Below, piece after piece: positions 33,220 through 42,111 of a stretch of 64,000 nucleotides of DNA. Positions within the stretch are counted from its first letter, which is position 1, and the number at the start of each line of letters is the position of its first letter. The notes under the pieces are model-generated. The model was not told the origin of the DNA and searched no databases. It saw nothing but the letters and a program-made list of their open reading frames with translations. The stretch comes from Streptomyces sp. CB02261 (GTDB lineage: Bacteria; Actinomycetota; Actinomycetes; Streptomycetales; Streptomycetaceae), in the NCBI RefSeq assembly GCF_001905665.1, contig NZ_LIVX01000005.1:186001-250000 (forward strand), given 5' to 3'. Position numbers and translations under genes: made by a program.

Positions 33220-36200
33220 ATGCGAACTCCCCGCAAGACCAAGGGCGCCGAGGCGACGGCGCCGCCGACGGGAGCCACGCGCGGTCGGCGCGCACACGCC
33301 GGGCCGCCCGCCGACGAGCCGGGGGACCCCACTCCCGAGGCCTTCCCGCCCGCCGGCCGCACCGCCGCCGCAGAGGCACCCCCGGCACCTCCCGGCGCCC
33401 CGCGCGGGACCCACCCCCCGCGCCACGGCCTCAGGCCCCGTACCGTCCGCGCCAAGATCGTCTCGCTCCTCATGGTCCCGGTCGTCTCGCTCCTCGCCCT
33501 GTGGGGATTCGCCACCGTCACCACCGCCCAGGACGTGGCCCGGCTCCGCCAGCTCCAGCGCGCCGACGCGGAGATCCGCGAGCCCGTGACGGCGGCGATC
33601 ACGGCCCTCCAGGCCGAACGACGCGCCGCCGTACGGCAGGTCGCCGCCCCCGGCGCCACCCGAGCCGCCGAGCTCAAGGACCGCATCCGCCGCACGGACG
33701 AGGCCGTCGACCGGCTCCGTCTGGACGACACGCACACCGTCGGCGACACCGGGGACCTGCCCGGCGACGTCGGCGCCCGGGTGGACGTGTTCGTCGGGAA
33801 GGTCGAGGGGCTCGCCCGGCTCCGTACCGCCGCCACCGACGGACGGGCCGACTGGGACCAGGTGTACGAGGAGTACACGACGGCGGTCTCCGCCGCCTTC
33901 GCCGTCGGCGGCGCCCTCACCGGCATCCAGGACACCCAGCAGGGATCCGACGCGCGCGTACTCCTGGAATTCGGCAGGGCCGGAGAGATGCTGTCCCGCG
34001 AGGACGCCCTCCTCACCTCCGCCCACCTCGGCGGGCGCTTCACCGAGGACCGGCTCCGCGCCTTCTCCGGCGCGGTCGAGACCCGACGGACCCTCACCGC
34101 CTCGGCCACCGCCGACCTGTCCGCCGCCGCCCGCGCCGCGTGGGCCCGCCTCAGCGCGAGCGGAGACCACACCGGGCTCATCCGGGCCGAGGACCGGATC
34201 CGCACCGCGGCCCCGGGCCGTGACGCCGCCCAAGCGGTCACCTCCGCCGAATGGGACGGCACCCTCGCCGCCGTACGGAGCGCGCTCACGGCCATCGAGA
34301 CCGACGCGCGCACCGCGGCGGCCGACCGGGCCGACCCCTTCGCCGGCGGAGCCCTCAGCGCGGGCGGCGCGGCCGTGCTCCTCGGCCTGGCGGCCGTCGC
34401 CGCCTCCCTCGTCATCTCCGTACGGATCGGACGCGGGCTCGTCGTCGAACTCGTCAGCCTCCGCAACACCGCCCTCGGCATCGCGCGCGGCAAACTCCCC
34501 GCCGCCATGCGCCGGCTGCGCGCCGGAGAGGAGATCGACGTCCAGGCCGAGGCGCCGCCGGGACCCGCCCCCCAGGACGAGATCGGCCAGGTGGGCGAAG
34601 CCCTCACCACCGTCCATCGCGCGGCCCTCTCCGCCGCCGTCGAACGCGCCGAACTCGCCAGCGGCATCTCCGGCGTCTTCGTCAACCTCGCCCGGCGCAG
34701 CCAGGTCCTCGTCCACCGCCAGCTCAACCTCCTGGACAGCATGGAGCGACGGGCCGACGGCCCCAACGAGCTCGGCGACCTGTTCCGGCTCGACCACCTC
34801 ACCACCCGGATGCGACGCCACGCCGAGAGCCTCATCATCCTGTCGGGCGCCGCACCCGGCCGCGCCTGGCGCATGCCCGTCCCGCTCACCAACGTCGTCC
34901 GTGCCGCCGTCTCGGAGATCGAGGACTACGCGCGCGTGGAGGTCCGCCGACTCCCCGAGACGGCCGTCGTCGGCGGCGCCGTCGCCGACCTCACCCACCT
35001 CCTGGCCGAACTCATCGAGAACGCCGCCCAGTTCTCCCCGCCCCACACCAAGGTGCGCGTCAGCGGCGAACCCGTCGGCAACGGATACGCCCTGGAGATC
35101 GAGGACCGGGGACTCGGCATGGGCAAGGAGACCCTCGCCGAGGCCAACGCCCGCATCGCCCAGTCCGAGGCCCTCGACCTCTTCGACAGCGACCGGCTCG
35201 GCCTCTTCGTGGTCAGTCGGCTCTCCTCCCGCCACGACATCAGGGTCCAGCTGCGGACCTCCCCGTACGGAGGCACGACCGCCGTCGTGCTGCTCCCGAC
35301 GGACCTGCTCCAGGGCGCGCTGCCCCCGGGCCGCGGCACCCGGACGACCGGCCGAGGACCGGGCCCGGCCCACGCCGGACCCCCGCACGCGCGCGACCCC
35401 CGGACGCCCTCCGACGGGGGAGCCCCGGACGTCGACGACCGCGGCAGCGCCACCGATCACAGGAGCCACCGTGCACACGCCAGCGCCACCGACCACGAAA
35501 GCCCCGACGCGCACGGGAACGCCGGCCGTTCCGGCGGCGAGCGGCTCGACGTCGACCGGCCGGGCGCCGACAGGCGTGCGGACGAGTCACGTGCCGCACG
35601 CGAGCGCGAGGAGGAGCACCGCGCCGAGGCGCGCCGATTCGGCCACCCCCGGATGACCCGCCCCCCGGGACAGGCGGGCCCGCCTCCGCCCACGGTTCCC
35701 CCGGGCGCGGGAGCCACCGGCCGGGCATCCGTCCCGGAACCCCGCAGGACCGACCCCCGGCGGGCCGCGGGCCCGAGGCCAGTCGACCCGCCCCGGGAGA
35801 CGGGCGGCTCCCCGCCTCCCGTCCCGCCCCAGGCCCCGCCGCCCGCCCGTCCGCGGCCGCAGCAGTTGCCGCGTCCGACCGTCGTCCCCGCGCTCGCGCC
35901 CCCACCGGAGACCGGGCCTCCGCCCGCCGGCGTCACCGAGCTCCGCCGCCGCGGTCCCGCCGTACCGCCGCCGACGCGGGAGCGACCCGCCCCGCCCCCC
36001 GGGGAGGACGGCGACCCCGGAGCCGAGCTACCCCGTCGCGTACGGCAGGCGAGCCTCGTGCCGCAGTTGCGCGAGGCACCCGCGCCCGCACCGCCGTTCG
36101 TGCCGCCCGCGCCGGACACGGACCCCCGCACGCCGGAGCAGGTACGGGACCGCATGACGGCGTACCGGGACGGCTGGCAGCGCGGCGGAGGCGCCGCCCC

Positions 36201-36339
36201 CGGCAGCAGACGTCCGCTCGGCACCGGCGTCGACGGCGACCCCGCCGGCAGCCCCGCCCACCGGCCCCGTACGGACTACGGCACCGGCCACGGCACGACA
36301 CCCCTCGACGACCCCCGTACCGAAGGAGACCACGCATGA
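33220..36339 (+). CDS. cvnA: Conservon sensor kinase with nitrate/nitrite-sensing-type domain (CvnA-like)
   Basis: A 1039-residue membrane histidine-kinase-like protein. A 75-residue disordered N-terminus precedes helix 1 (about 80-102). An extracytoplasmic NIT-type helical sensor (105-370) and helix 2 (about 378-402) follow, then a HAMP-like linker, a dimerisation helix (FRLDHLTTRMRRHAESLIIL) and the ATPase domain with LIENAAQFSPP near 597 and EDRGLGMG near 627. The last 330 residues are Pro/Arg-rich disordered tail. In conservons this protein passes a signal to a roadblock protein, DUF742 protein and GTPase-like protein rather than a response regulator. GAGGAGG precedes the ATG. Confidence 0.93.
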   Translation: MRTPRKTKGAEATAPPTGATRGRRAHAGPPADEPGDPTPEAFPPAGRTAAAEAPPAPPGAPRGTHPPRHGLRPRTVRAKIVSLLMVPVVSLLALWGFATVTTAQDVARLRQLQRADAEIREPVTAAITALQAERRAAVRQVAAPGATRAAELKDRIRRTDEAVDRLRLDDTHTVGDTGDLPGDVGARVDVFVGKVEGLARLRTAATDGRADWDQVYEEYTTAVSAAFAVGGALTGIQDTQQGSDARVLLEFGRAGEMLSREDALLTSAHLGGRFTEDRLRAFSGAVETRRTLTASATADLSAAARAAWARLSASGDHTGLIRAEDRIRTAAPGRDAAQAVTSAEWDGTLAAVRSALTAIETDARTAAADRADPFAGGALSAGGAAVLLGLAAVAASLVISVRIGRGLVVELVSLRNTALGIARGKLPAAMRRLRAGEEIDVQAEAPPGPAPQDEIGQVGEALTTVHRAALSAAVERAELASGISGVFVNLARRSQVLVHRQLNLLDSMERRADGPNELGDLFRLDHLTTRMRRHAESLIILSGAAPGRAWRMPVPLTNVVRAAVSEIEDYARVEVRRLPETAVVGGAVADLTHLLAELIENAAQFSPPHTKVRVSGEPVGNGYALEIEDRGLGMGKETLAEANARIAQSEALDLFDSDRLGLFVVSRLSSRHDIRVQLRTSPYGGTTAVVLLPTDLLQGALPPGRGTRTTGRGPGPAHAGPPHARDPRTPSDGGAPDVDDRGSATDHRSHRAHASATDHESPDAHGNAGRSGGERLDVDRPGADRRADESRAAREREEEHRAEARRFGHPRMTRPPGQAGPPPPTVPPGAGATGRASVPEPRRTDPRRAAGPRPVDPPRETGGSPPPVPPQAPPPARPRPQQLPRPTVVPALAPPPETGPPPAGVTELRRRGPAVPPPTRERPAPPPGEDGDPGAELPRRVRQASLVPQLREAPAPAPPFVPPAPDTDPRTPEQVRDRMTAYRDGWQRGGGAAPGSRRPLGTGVDGDPAGSPAHRPRTDYGTGHGTTPLDDPRTEGDHA

Positions 36340-36770
36340 TCGACCACGAGAGGATCTCCCACCACCGGTCCGGCGAGCTCGACTGGCTCCTCGACGACCT
36401 CGTCATGCGGGTCAGGGAGGTCCGCCACACCGTGGTGCTCTCCAACGACGGACTCGCCGTCGGGGCGGACAGCGGACTCAGCCGTGAGGACGCCGAGCAC
36501 CTGGCCGCCATCGCCTCCGGCTTCCACAGCCTCGCCAAGGGTGCCGGGCGCCAGTTCCACACCGGCGGCGTCCGTCAGACCATGGTCGAGATGGACGACG
36601 GCTTCCTCTTCGTCGCCGCCGCCGGCGACGGCTCCTGCCTCGCCGTCCTCAGCTCCGTGAGCGCCGACATCGGCCTCATCGCCTACGAGATGGCCCGCCT
36701 CGTCAAGCGCGTCGGCGAGCACCTCCACACCCCGCCCCGGCTCACGGTGACCCCGCCCGCCGTCGGCTGA
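36336..36770 (+). CDS. cvnB: Roadblock/LC7 domain protein (CvnB-like)
   Basis: A 144-residue roadblock/LC7 protein: LDWLLDDLVMRVREVRHTVVL at the start, then LSNDGLAVGADSGLSREDAE and FLFVAAAGDGSCLAVL. The fold is a small regulator that binds the GTPase-like CvnD and resembles GTPase-activating proteins of the MglB type. The ATG overlaps the kinase stop by 4 bases (ATGA). AGGAG lies 7 bases ahead. A paralogue with the same blocks is present at 38026. Confidence 0.93.
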   Translation: MIDHERISHHRSGELDWLLDDLVMRVREVRHTVVLSNDGLAVGADSGLSREDAEHLAAIASGFHSLAKGAGRQFHTGGVRQTMVEMDDGFLFVAAAGDGSCLAVLSSVSADIGLIAYEMARLVKRVGEHLHTPPRLTVTPPAVG

Positions 36771-36783
36771 CCCGGAGAGAGCC

Positions 36784-37200
36784 ATGAACGAGGACAGCAC
36801 CGGCGGCGGCCCGTCCGTGCCGGGCAGTCAGTGGTACGACGCCGAAGCCGGACCTCTCGTACGCCCGTACGCGATGACCGGCGGTCGGACCAAACCGGGC
36901 CCCAGCAACGTGCGGTTCGACCTCATCGCCCTCGTCGTCGTCGACGACGATCCGCCCGGACCGGCCGAGGAGTCGCTCCTCGGCCCCGAGCACCGGTCCC
37001 TGCTCGCCCTGTGCCGGGCCGAGACCCAGTCGGTGGCCGAACTCTCCGCCGACGCCGACCTGCCCGTCGGCGTCGTCCGGGTCCTCCTCGGCGACCTCCT
37101 CGAATCGGGCTTCGTGCGCGTGAGCCGGCCCGTCCCGCCCGCACAGCTCCCTGACGAAAGAATCCTGAGGGAAGTAATCGATGGCCTACGAGCGCTCTGA
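36784..37200 (+). CDS. cvnC: DUF742 protein (CvnC-like)
   Basis: A 138-residue DUF742 protein. It has the family opening LVRPYAMTGGRTKP near residues 25-40, then FDLIALVVV, a hydrophobic strand, and a C-terminal winged-helix-like part (ETQSVAELSADADLPVGVVR). DUF742 proteins are the third member of conservons and probably contact the GTPase or the kinase. GGAGAG precedes the ATG. It overlaps the start of the next gene by 20 bases. Confidence 0.93.
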   Translation: MNEDSTGGGPSVPGSQWYDAEAGPLVRPYAMTGGRTKPGPSNVRFDLIALVVVDDDPPGPAEESLLGPEHRSLLALCRAETQSVAELSADADLPVGVVRVLLGDLLESGFVRVSRPVPPAQLPDERILREVIDGLRAL

Positions 37201-37798
37201 GAGCACCGGCACGGACGACGGCGCGGACACCACCGCCCTCGCCCTGAAGATCCTCATCGCCGGCGGATTCGGCGTGGGCAAGACCACCCTCGTCGGCGCG
37301 GTCAGCGAGATCCGGCCCCTGCGCACCGAGGAGACGCTCAGCCGCGCCGGAGAACTCGTCGACGACACCGGCGGAGTGGACCAGAAGACCACCACGACCG
37401 TCGCCATGGACTTCGGCCGCATCACGATCCGCTCCGGCCTCTCCCTCTACCTCTTCGGGACGCCCGGCCAGGACCGGTTCTGGTTCCTGTGGGACGAACT
37501 GTCCCAGGGCGCCCTGGGAGCGGTCGTCCTCGCCGACACACGGCGCCTGGAGGACTGCTTCCCCGCGGTCGACTACTTCGAGCACCGCAAGATCCCCTTC
37601 GTGGTCGCGGTCAACTGCTTCACGGGCGCGCGTGCGTACGGCGCGGCAGAGGTCTCCCGCGCCCTCGACCTGGACCGCGGCACGCCCGTCGTGCTGTGCG
37701 ACGCGCGCGACCGCGACTCCGGGAAGGAGGTGCTCATCCGCGTCGTCGAATACGCCGGGCGGATGCACACCGCCCGACTCCTCGACACCGTGGGCTGA
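37181..37798 (+). CDS. cvnD: Conservon GTP/ATP-binding protein (CvnD-like)
   Basis: A 205-residue small GTPase-like protein. The P-loop is GGFGVGKTTL (residues 29-38), the switch II motif GTPGQDRF and the effector segment KTTTTVAMDF near 67 are present, and the guanine-specificity loop is VNCF rather than NKxD, as is common in these proteins. It acts as the switch of the conservon. The start lies inside cvnC with GAGGGAAG ahead, so translation is coupled. It is the last gene of the operon; no P450 follows, unlike some conservons. Confidence 0.93.
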   Translation: MAYERSESTGTDDGADTTALALKILIAGGFGVGKTTLVGAVSEIRPLRTEETLSRAGELVDDTGGVDQKTTTTVAMDFGRITIRSGLSLYLFGTPGQDRFWFLWDELSQGALGAVVLADTRRLEDCFPAVDYFEHRKIPFVVAVNCFTGARAYGAAEVSRALDLDRGTPVVLCDARDRDSGKEVLIRVVEYAGRMHTARLLDTVG

Positions 37799-37896
37799 GC
37801 CGCGAGGGGCGGGCCGCGCCCACGTCGGCGACGCCGCCCCGGGCCGTCACCGCGCGCTATCGGGATCGTCCGGCACGCGCGGCCGTGGTGCAGTGC

Positions 37897-37924
37897 TTGC
37901 CCTGTCCACGACAGTGCGTAAGGC
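37897..37924 (+). promoter_or_regulatory. Candidate promoter of the second roadblock gene
   Basis: TTGCCC (37897-37902) and TAAGGC (37919-37924) with 16 bases between them resemble a sigma-70 type promoter. They lie about 100 bases upstream of the roadblock gene at 38026 and in a 227-base gap after cvnD. Alternatives exist and the call rests on the hexamers alone. Confidence 0.35.
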
Positions 37925-38025
37925 TTGCGGGGATACGGCTACACGGCGGACCACGCCGGCACGGGACCACAGGACCGAGGAAGACCGGCCGACGGGGGAC
38001 GCACCACCTAGGGGGAGGACCACTG

Positions 38026-38439
38026 ATGGCGCTGGACAAGGAACTTGACTGGCTGCTCGACGACCTGACCCAGCGGGTCGGATTCATACGGCACGCGCTG
38101 GTGCTGTCGAACGACGGGCTGGTCACGGGCGCGAGCAGCGGGCTCGCCCGTGAGGACGCGGAGCACCTCGCGGCCGTCTCGTCCGGTCTGCACAGTCTCG
38201 CCCGAGGCTCGGGCCGGCACTTCCGGGCAGGCAGGGCGCGGCAGACGATGGTGGAGTTCGACGAGGCCCTGCTCTTCGTGACGGCGGCGGGGGAGGGCAG
38301 CTGCCTGTGCGTCCTGAGCGCGGCGGAGGCGGACGTCGGCCAGGTGGCGTACGAGATGACGCTCCTCGTCAACCGCGTCGGCGAACACCTCGGCGTGGCG
38401 GCACGCCAGCCGGGCCTGCCGGACGGCGGCCTGCTCTGA
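38026..38439 (+). CDS. Second roadblock/LC7 domain protein
   Basis: A 137-residue roadblock/LC7 protein closely related to the one at 36336: the same ELDWLLDDL opening, LSNDGLVTGASSGLAREDAE and LLFVTAAGEGSCLCVL. It has its own GGGGGAGG ribosome binding site and is separated from cvnD by 227 bases, so it is probably transcribed on its own. It may compete with CvnB for the GTPase or the kinase. That is inference from the similarity. A copy this similar next to a complete conservon suggests a local duplication. Confidence 0.92.
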   Translation: MALDKELDWLLDDLTQRVGFIRHALVLSNDGLVTGASSGLAREDAEHLAAVSSGLHSLARGSGRHFRAGRARQTMVEFDEALLFVTAAGEGSCLCVLSAAEADVGQVAYEMTLLVNRVGEHLGVAARQPGLPDGGLL

Positions 38440-38574
38440 CCCTGCCCGTCTGTCCACAGGCAGTTGTCCACAGGCCGTGCGAGTGTCGTCACTCTGCGTT
38501 ACGTTTCTGGTGTGGGTGCGGAGGGATCCGCGACCCGAGGAGACAGGGACGGACGTACGGGGGAGGGCGACGGG

Positions 38575-39792
38575 ATGACGGTGGACGAAGGGGCGCGCAC
38601 GGTGACACCGGGGCGGGCCGCGCAGGAACTGGAGCTGAGGCGCGAGGAGTTCCGGCTCGCGGTCCAGTTGGGCCTGGTCAGGACGGTGCCGACGGGAGAG
38701 GCCGGCGGGACGCGCCGGATCGAGCGGCGCGAGCTCGACCGGCTCAGGGCCGCGCCGGACTTTCCCACCAACCTGCGGGAACGGGTGCGCGCGGTCGGCA
38801 CGGCGGAGGCCGCCGCACTCCTGGAGATCGCCCCGGACCGCTTCACCAGGCTGGCCCGGACGGGACACGTCAGCCCGGTGCGGTTCTCCCTGAACCGCTA
38901 CAGGGCGGTGGTGTGGACGTACCTCGCGGAGGAGGTCGCCGATTTCGGCCTCGCATGCCCGGCGCTGCTCACCGGACGGCTACCCCTCGACCTCCGTGAA
39001 CGCCTGGCGGCGCACGAGGATCTGAGGCCCCGGAACTGGCGGGCGCGGCGGCTCGCCGTACTGCTCCGCACCGCGGACGAGCCTTGGGCGCGCGCCGCGG
39101 CCATCGCCTCCCAGCTCGACCCGGTCCAGGTGGCCGAGGTCGTCGACGACCCGTACGAGCGCGCCCACCTCGACCGGCTGCGTCCACCGCCGCCGCCGGG
39201 GATGCCGGGGGCGACGGCGGCGCGGGAGATCGCCGAGCGGCTCACCCGGGCCGACGACCCGGACGAGATCCTCTGGCAGCGGTTGAGTCTGGCGATGGCC
39301 CTGGACGAGGCGCGAGCCGAGGGACCGGCCCCGTATCCCGGCGAGGCCGGCGCCGCGGTGCCCGGTGTGGCGGGGGCATGGCCGAGGGGCCGGGTCCTCG
39401 TACCGCCGCCACCGCCGCCGCGGGTACCGACGGGGGCACCGGAGTCCTTCTCGCCGTCGCGGGCACCCGTGGTGCCGGCCCCGGCGGGAGACGCGGCCCC
39501 GCCGGTACGGGTCCGGGCGGGGCGTGGGGCCCCGCAGGTGCCGACGTCGGTGCCAGCGCAGGTGCCGGTGTCGGTACCGCTACAGGCCGGACCTCCTGCC
39601 TCGGGGGCGGTGCCGGTGTCGGTACCGCTACAGGCCGGACCTCCTGCCTCGGGGGCATCGGCCTCGCCCGTCACGGTGACGGACCGTCCGCCCGCCCGGC
39701 CGGGCCGCACCGGGTTCCTCGACCGGTTCCGCCGCGGGAGGCCGGACGCCGGGCGGCCCAGGGGTCGGAGGCGCCCGGTGTCCTGGCCCTGA
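38575..39792 (+). CDS. DUF6397-like DNA-binding-type protein with repeat-bearing tail
   Basis: A 405-residue cytoplasmic protein. The N-terminal 140 residues carry helix-turn-helix-like segments (PGRAAQELELRREEFRLAVQ, then EAAALLEIAPDRFTRLARTG) that resemble the Streptomyces DUF6397 family; function is unknown, though a DNA-binding role is plausible. Residues 140-250 are helical. The last 150 are Pro/Ala/Val-rich with a perfect 16-residue tandem duplication. GGGGGAGGG lies ahead of the ATG at 38575. The upstream region has GAGTGTCGTCACTC and a possible -10 TTACGT. Confidence 0.75.
   Translation: MTVDEGARTVTPGRAAQELELRREEFRLAVQLGLVRTVPTGEAGGTRRIERRELDRLRAAPDFPTNLRERVRAVGTAEAAALLEIAPDRFTRLARTGHVSPVRFSLNRYRAVVWTYLAEEVADFGLACPALLTGRLPLDLRERLAAHEDLRPRNWRARRLAVLLRTADEPWARAAAIASQLDPVQVAEVVDDPYERAHLDRLRPPPPPGMPGATAAREIAERLTRADDPDEILWQRLSLAMALDEARAEGPAPYPGEAGAAVPGVAGAWPRGRVLVPPPPPPRVPTGAPESFSPSRAPVVPAPAGDAAPPVRVRAGRGAPQVPTSVPAQVPVSVPLQAGPPASGAVPVSVPLQAGPPASGASASPVTVTDRPPARPGRTGFLDRFRRGRPDAGRPRGRRRPVSWP
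39561..39656 (+). repeat. Perfect 48-bp tandem duplication inside a coding region
   Basis: Bases 39561-39608 are repeated without a mismatch at 39609-39656. The unit is 48 bases, so it keeps frame and doubles a 16-residue segment (VPVSVPLQAGPPASGA). A weaker related unit precedes it (VPTSVPAQ). The identity shows that the duplication is recent. Confidence 0.97.
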
Positions 39793-39882
39793 CGTCGGCG
39801 CGCCGGCGGCGTGGTGAGGTCCGCGCCCGACGCGCGGTGGTGTCGGCGTGCGGCGCCCGGAAGGTATGGGGAGGATGGGGCC

Positions 39883-41430
39883 ATGCTGCTCGCCCGTGTC
39901 GCCGAGGTGTCCCGGGAGGTCACCGCCGCCTCCGCTCGTTCGCGCAAGATCGGCCTGCTGGCCGAGTTGTTCGCGGAGGCGGCACCGGAGGAGAGCCCTC
40001 TCGTCATCGCGTATCTGTCGGGGCGGCTCCCGCAGGGGCGGATCGGCGTCGGGTGGAGCGTGCTCAAGGGTGTGGTCCCTCCCGCCGTACCGCCCGCCCA
40101 GGAGCCGGGGCTCACGCTCGGCAGGGTCGACGAGGTGATGACGGAGCTTGCCGCGGTCTCCGGTGCCGGCGCCCGCGCGGAGCGGATCCGGCTCGTCCAC
40201 GCCCTGTTCGCCGCCGCCACCCACGACGAGCAGGAACTCCTGGTGCGACTGCTCACCGGGGAGGTGCGTCAGGGTGCCCTGGACGCCATCGCGCTGGAGG
40301 GCGTCGCGCTGGCCGCCAGGGTGCCGGCCGGTGAACTGCGGCGCGCCGTGATGCTCGAAGGCGCGCTGCCCCCCGTCGCCCAGGCGGTGCTCGCGGAGGG
40401 GGCCGTCGCCCTCGACCGGTTCACCCTGCGGGTCGGCAATCCCGTGCAGCCCATGCTCGCGCACACCGCCGGATCCGTCGCCGACGCCATCGCCTCCCTC
40501 GGCGCCTGTGTCGTGGAGGAGAAACTCGACGGCATCCGGATCCAGGTCCACCGGCGCGGGGACGCGGTCCGGGTCCACACGCGTTCGCTCGACGACATCA
40601 CCGACCGGCTCCCCGAGGTGGTCGCGGCCGCCCGCGCCGTGCCCGCCGACGGTTTCATCCTGGACGGCGAGGTGATCGCCCTCGATCCCGCCACCGGACG
40701 CCCCGTGTCCTTCCAGTCCATCGCGGCCCGGGTCGGCTCCCGCACCGACGTGGCCGGCGCGCGGGCCGTCCTGCCCCTCACGCCGGTCTTCTTCGACGTC
40801 CTCGCGGCCGACGGGACGGGGCTGATCGACCGTCCGGGCCGCGAGCGGCACGAGGTCCTCGCCGGGCTGCTCCCCGCGTCGCAGCGGGTCCGCCGCGTCC
40901 TCGTCACCGACCCGGCCGACCCCACGCAGACCGCGGAGGCCGAGCGGTTCTTCGCCGACACGCTGGCGCGAGGACACGAAGGCGTCCTGGTCAAGGCGCT
41001 GGACGCGCAGTACGTCGCCGGCCGCAGGGGCCGCACCTGGCTGAAGGTGAAACCCGTCCACACCGTCGACCTCGTCGTCCTCGCCGTCGAGCGCGGCCAT
41101 GGACGCAGGACCGGTCTCCTCTCCAACCTCCATCTCGGAGCCCGCGCCACCGACGGCGGCTTCGTCATGCTCGGCAAGACCTTCAAGGGACTGACCGACG
41201 AGATGCTCCGCTGGCAGACCGAGCGGCTCGGTGATCTCGCCGTGGAGGACGACGGATTCACCGTGCGGGTACGGCCCGAACTCGTCGTGGAGATCGCCTA
41301 CGACGGACTCCAGACCTCGACGCGCTACCCGGGCGGGGTCACCCTCCGCTTCGCCCGCGTCGTGCGCCACCGACCCGACAAGCCGGCCTCGGAGGCGAAC
41401 ACGGTCGAGGAGATCATCGGGCGTCGCTGA
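39883..41430 (+). CDS. ATP-dependent DNA ligase
   Basis: A 515-residue ATP-dependent ligase that seals nicks in DNA through a lysine-AMP intermediate. The nucleotidyl-transfer lysine is in EEKLDGIRIQVH near residue 213. FILDGEVIAL is motif III, and HEGVLVKALDAQY with TWLKVKP are motifs IV and V. The first 190 residues form an N-terminal DNA-binding domain as in the LigB-type enzymes of actinomycetes. There is no Ku or polymerase domain next to it, so it is not an obvious end-joining operon. The ATG follows GGGAGGA at 8 bases. It is not part of a clear operon. Confidence 0.95.
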   Translation: MLLARVAEVSREVTAASARSRKIGLLAELFAEAAPEESPLVIAYLSGRLPQGRIGVGWSVLKGVVPPAVPPAQEPGLTLGRVDEVMTELAAVSGAGARAERIRLVHALFAAATHDEQELLVRLLTGEVRQGALDAIALEGVALAARVPAGELRRAVMLEGALPPVAQAVLAEGAVALDRFTLRVGNPVQPMLAHTAGSVADAIASLGACVVEEKLDGIRIQVHRRGDAVRVHTRSLDDITDRLPEVVAAARAVPADGFILDGEVIALDPATGRPVSFQSIAARVGSRTDVAGARAVLPLTPVFFDVLAADGTGLIDRPGRERHEVLAGLLPASQRVRRVLVTDPADPTQTAEAERFFADTLARGHEGVLVKALDAQYVAGRRGRTWLKVKPVHTVDLVVLAVERGHGRRTGLLSNLHLGARATDGGFVMLGKTFKGLTDEMLRWQTERLGDLAVEDDGFTVRVRPELVVEIAYDGLQTSTRYPGGVTLRFARVVRHRPDKPASEANTVEEIIGRR

Positions 41431-41553
41431 GGGTCCGCCGGACCTCGCGCGTCGCCGTCCCGCGAGGGATGCTGGAGTCGTGGTACGACGAGCGCCGGTA
41501 CGACGAGCGCGGGGTGCCGCGGGCGCCCGGCGGGCCGCGAGGAGATGAGCGAC

Positions 41554-41922
41554 GTGTACGACCTGCACATCGACACCGACGTCACCGTGCAACTGTGCGA
41601 CTGCAGCCGGGAGGACGCCCAGGCCGTCTTCGACGTCCTCGACGGCGTCTACCAGCTGGAGGACATGACGGCCCCCGGCCCGAAGGCGGCCACGGGGCCC
41701 TCTCCCACCGTATGGACGGCCACCTTCGACACGGCCGGGGGCCGGCACCAGGAAGTGCGTCCCACTCCGCTGACCTCCCCGGTCGCCACCACGCTCACCG
41801 GTGGCTACCACGCCGTCGACGAGGTCGAGAAGGTGCTCGCCGCAGGCTTCGACATCCAGTCCCTGCAATCCGTCTCCGGTGACCAGGAGACCGAGGCACG
41901 GCTGCTGCTCGCCTCCCGCTGA
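41554..41922 (+). CDS. Small hypothetical protein
   Basis: A 122-residue protein of no family I can name. It begins VYDLHIDTDVTVQLCDCSRE and has alternating strands and helices with a C-terminal EVEKVLAAGFDIQSLQS helix. No signal peptide, membrane helix or enzyme motif is visible. GTG at 41554 is preferred as start because GAGGAG lies 9 bases ahead; the ATG at 41545 would sit directly on that site. Just upstream, a 15-base unit GGTACGACGAGCGC is repeated in tandem (41482-41511). A strong hairpin follows. Confidence 0.7.
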   Translation: MYDLHIDTDVTVQLCDCSREDAQAVFDVLDGVYQLEDMTAPGPKAATGPSPTVWTATFDTAGGRHQEVRPTPLTSPVATTLTGGYHAVDEVEKVLAAGFDIQSLQSVSGDQETEARLLLASR

Positions 41923-41989
41923 GCGCACGGCACGAACCCCCCGGACGGAGCGGACGGGCGCCGTCCGGGGTCGACGTGTGCCCGTGCGC
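41923..41989. terminator. Nested hairpin terminator
   Basis: An inner 10-bp perfect stem CCCCGGACGG (41939-41948) with CCGTCCGGGG (41961-41970) lies inside an outer stem GCGCACGGCAC (41923-41933) with GTGCCCGTGCGC (41978-41989, one bulged C). It starts right after the stop of the small hypothetical gene. Confidence 0.75.
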
Positions 41990-42013
41990 CCAGGACCCCG
42001 GCGATCTCCCCGG

Positions 42014-42032
42014 TATACACCGTGTGTAGAGT
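42014..42032 (+). promoter_or_regulatory. Palindrome overlapping a possible -10 of the deacetylase gene
   Basis: TATACAC (42014-42020) and GTGTGTA (42022-42028) form an inverted repeat with one mismatch around a single C. TAGAGT (42027-42032) could be the -10 of the deacetylase promoter. A GntR- or YtrA-like operator is possible but unproven. Confidence 0.3.
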
Positions 42033-42111
42033 GCTTCGTCGGCCGTGAGTCACGCCCTGACCAGGCGGTTTCCGGCCGTATCGAAGACACCGAGGGGAAG
42101 CGGGTTCCACC

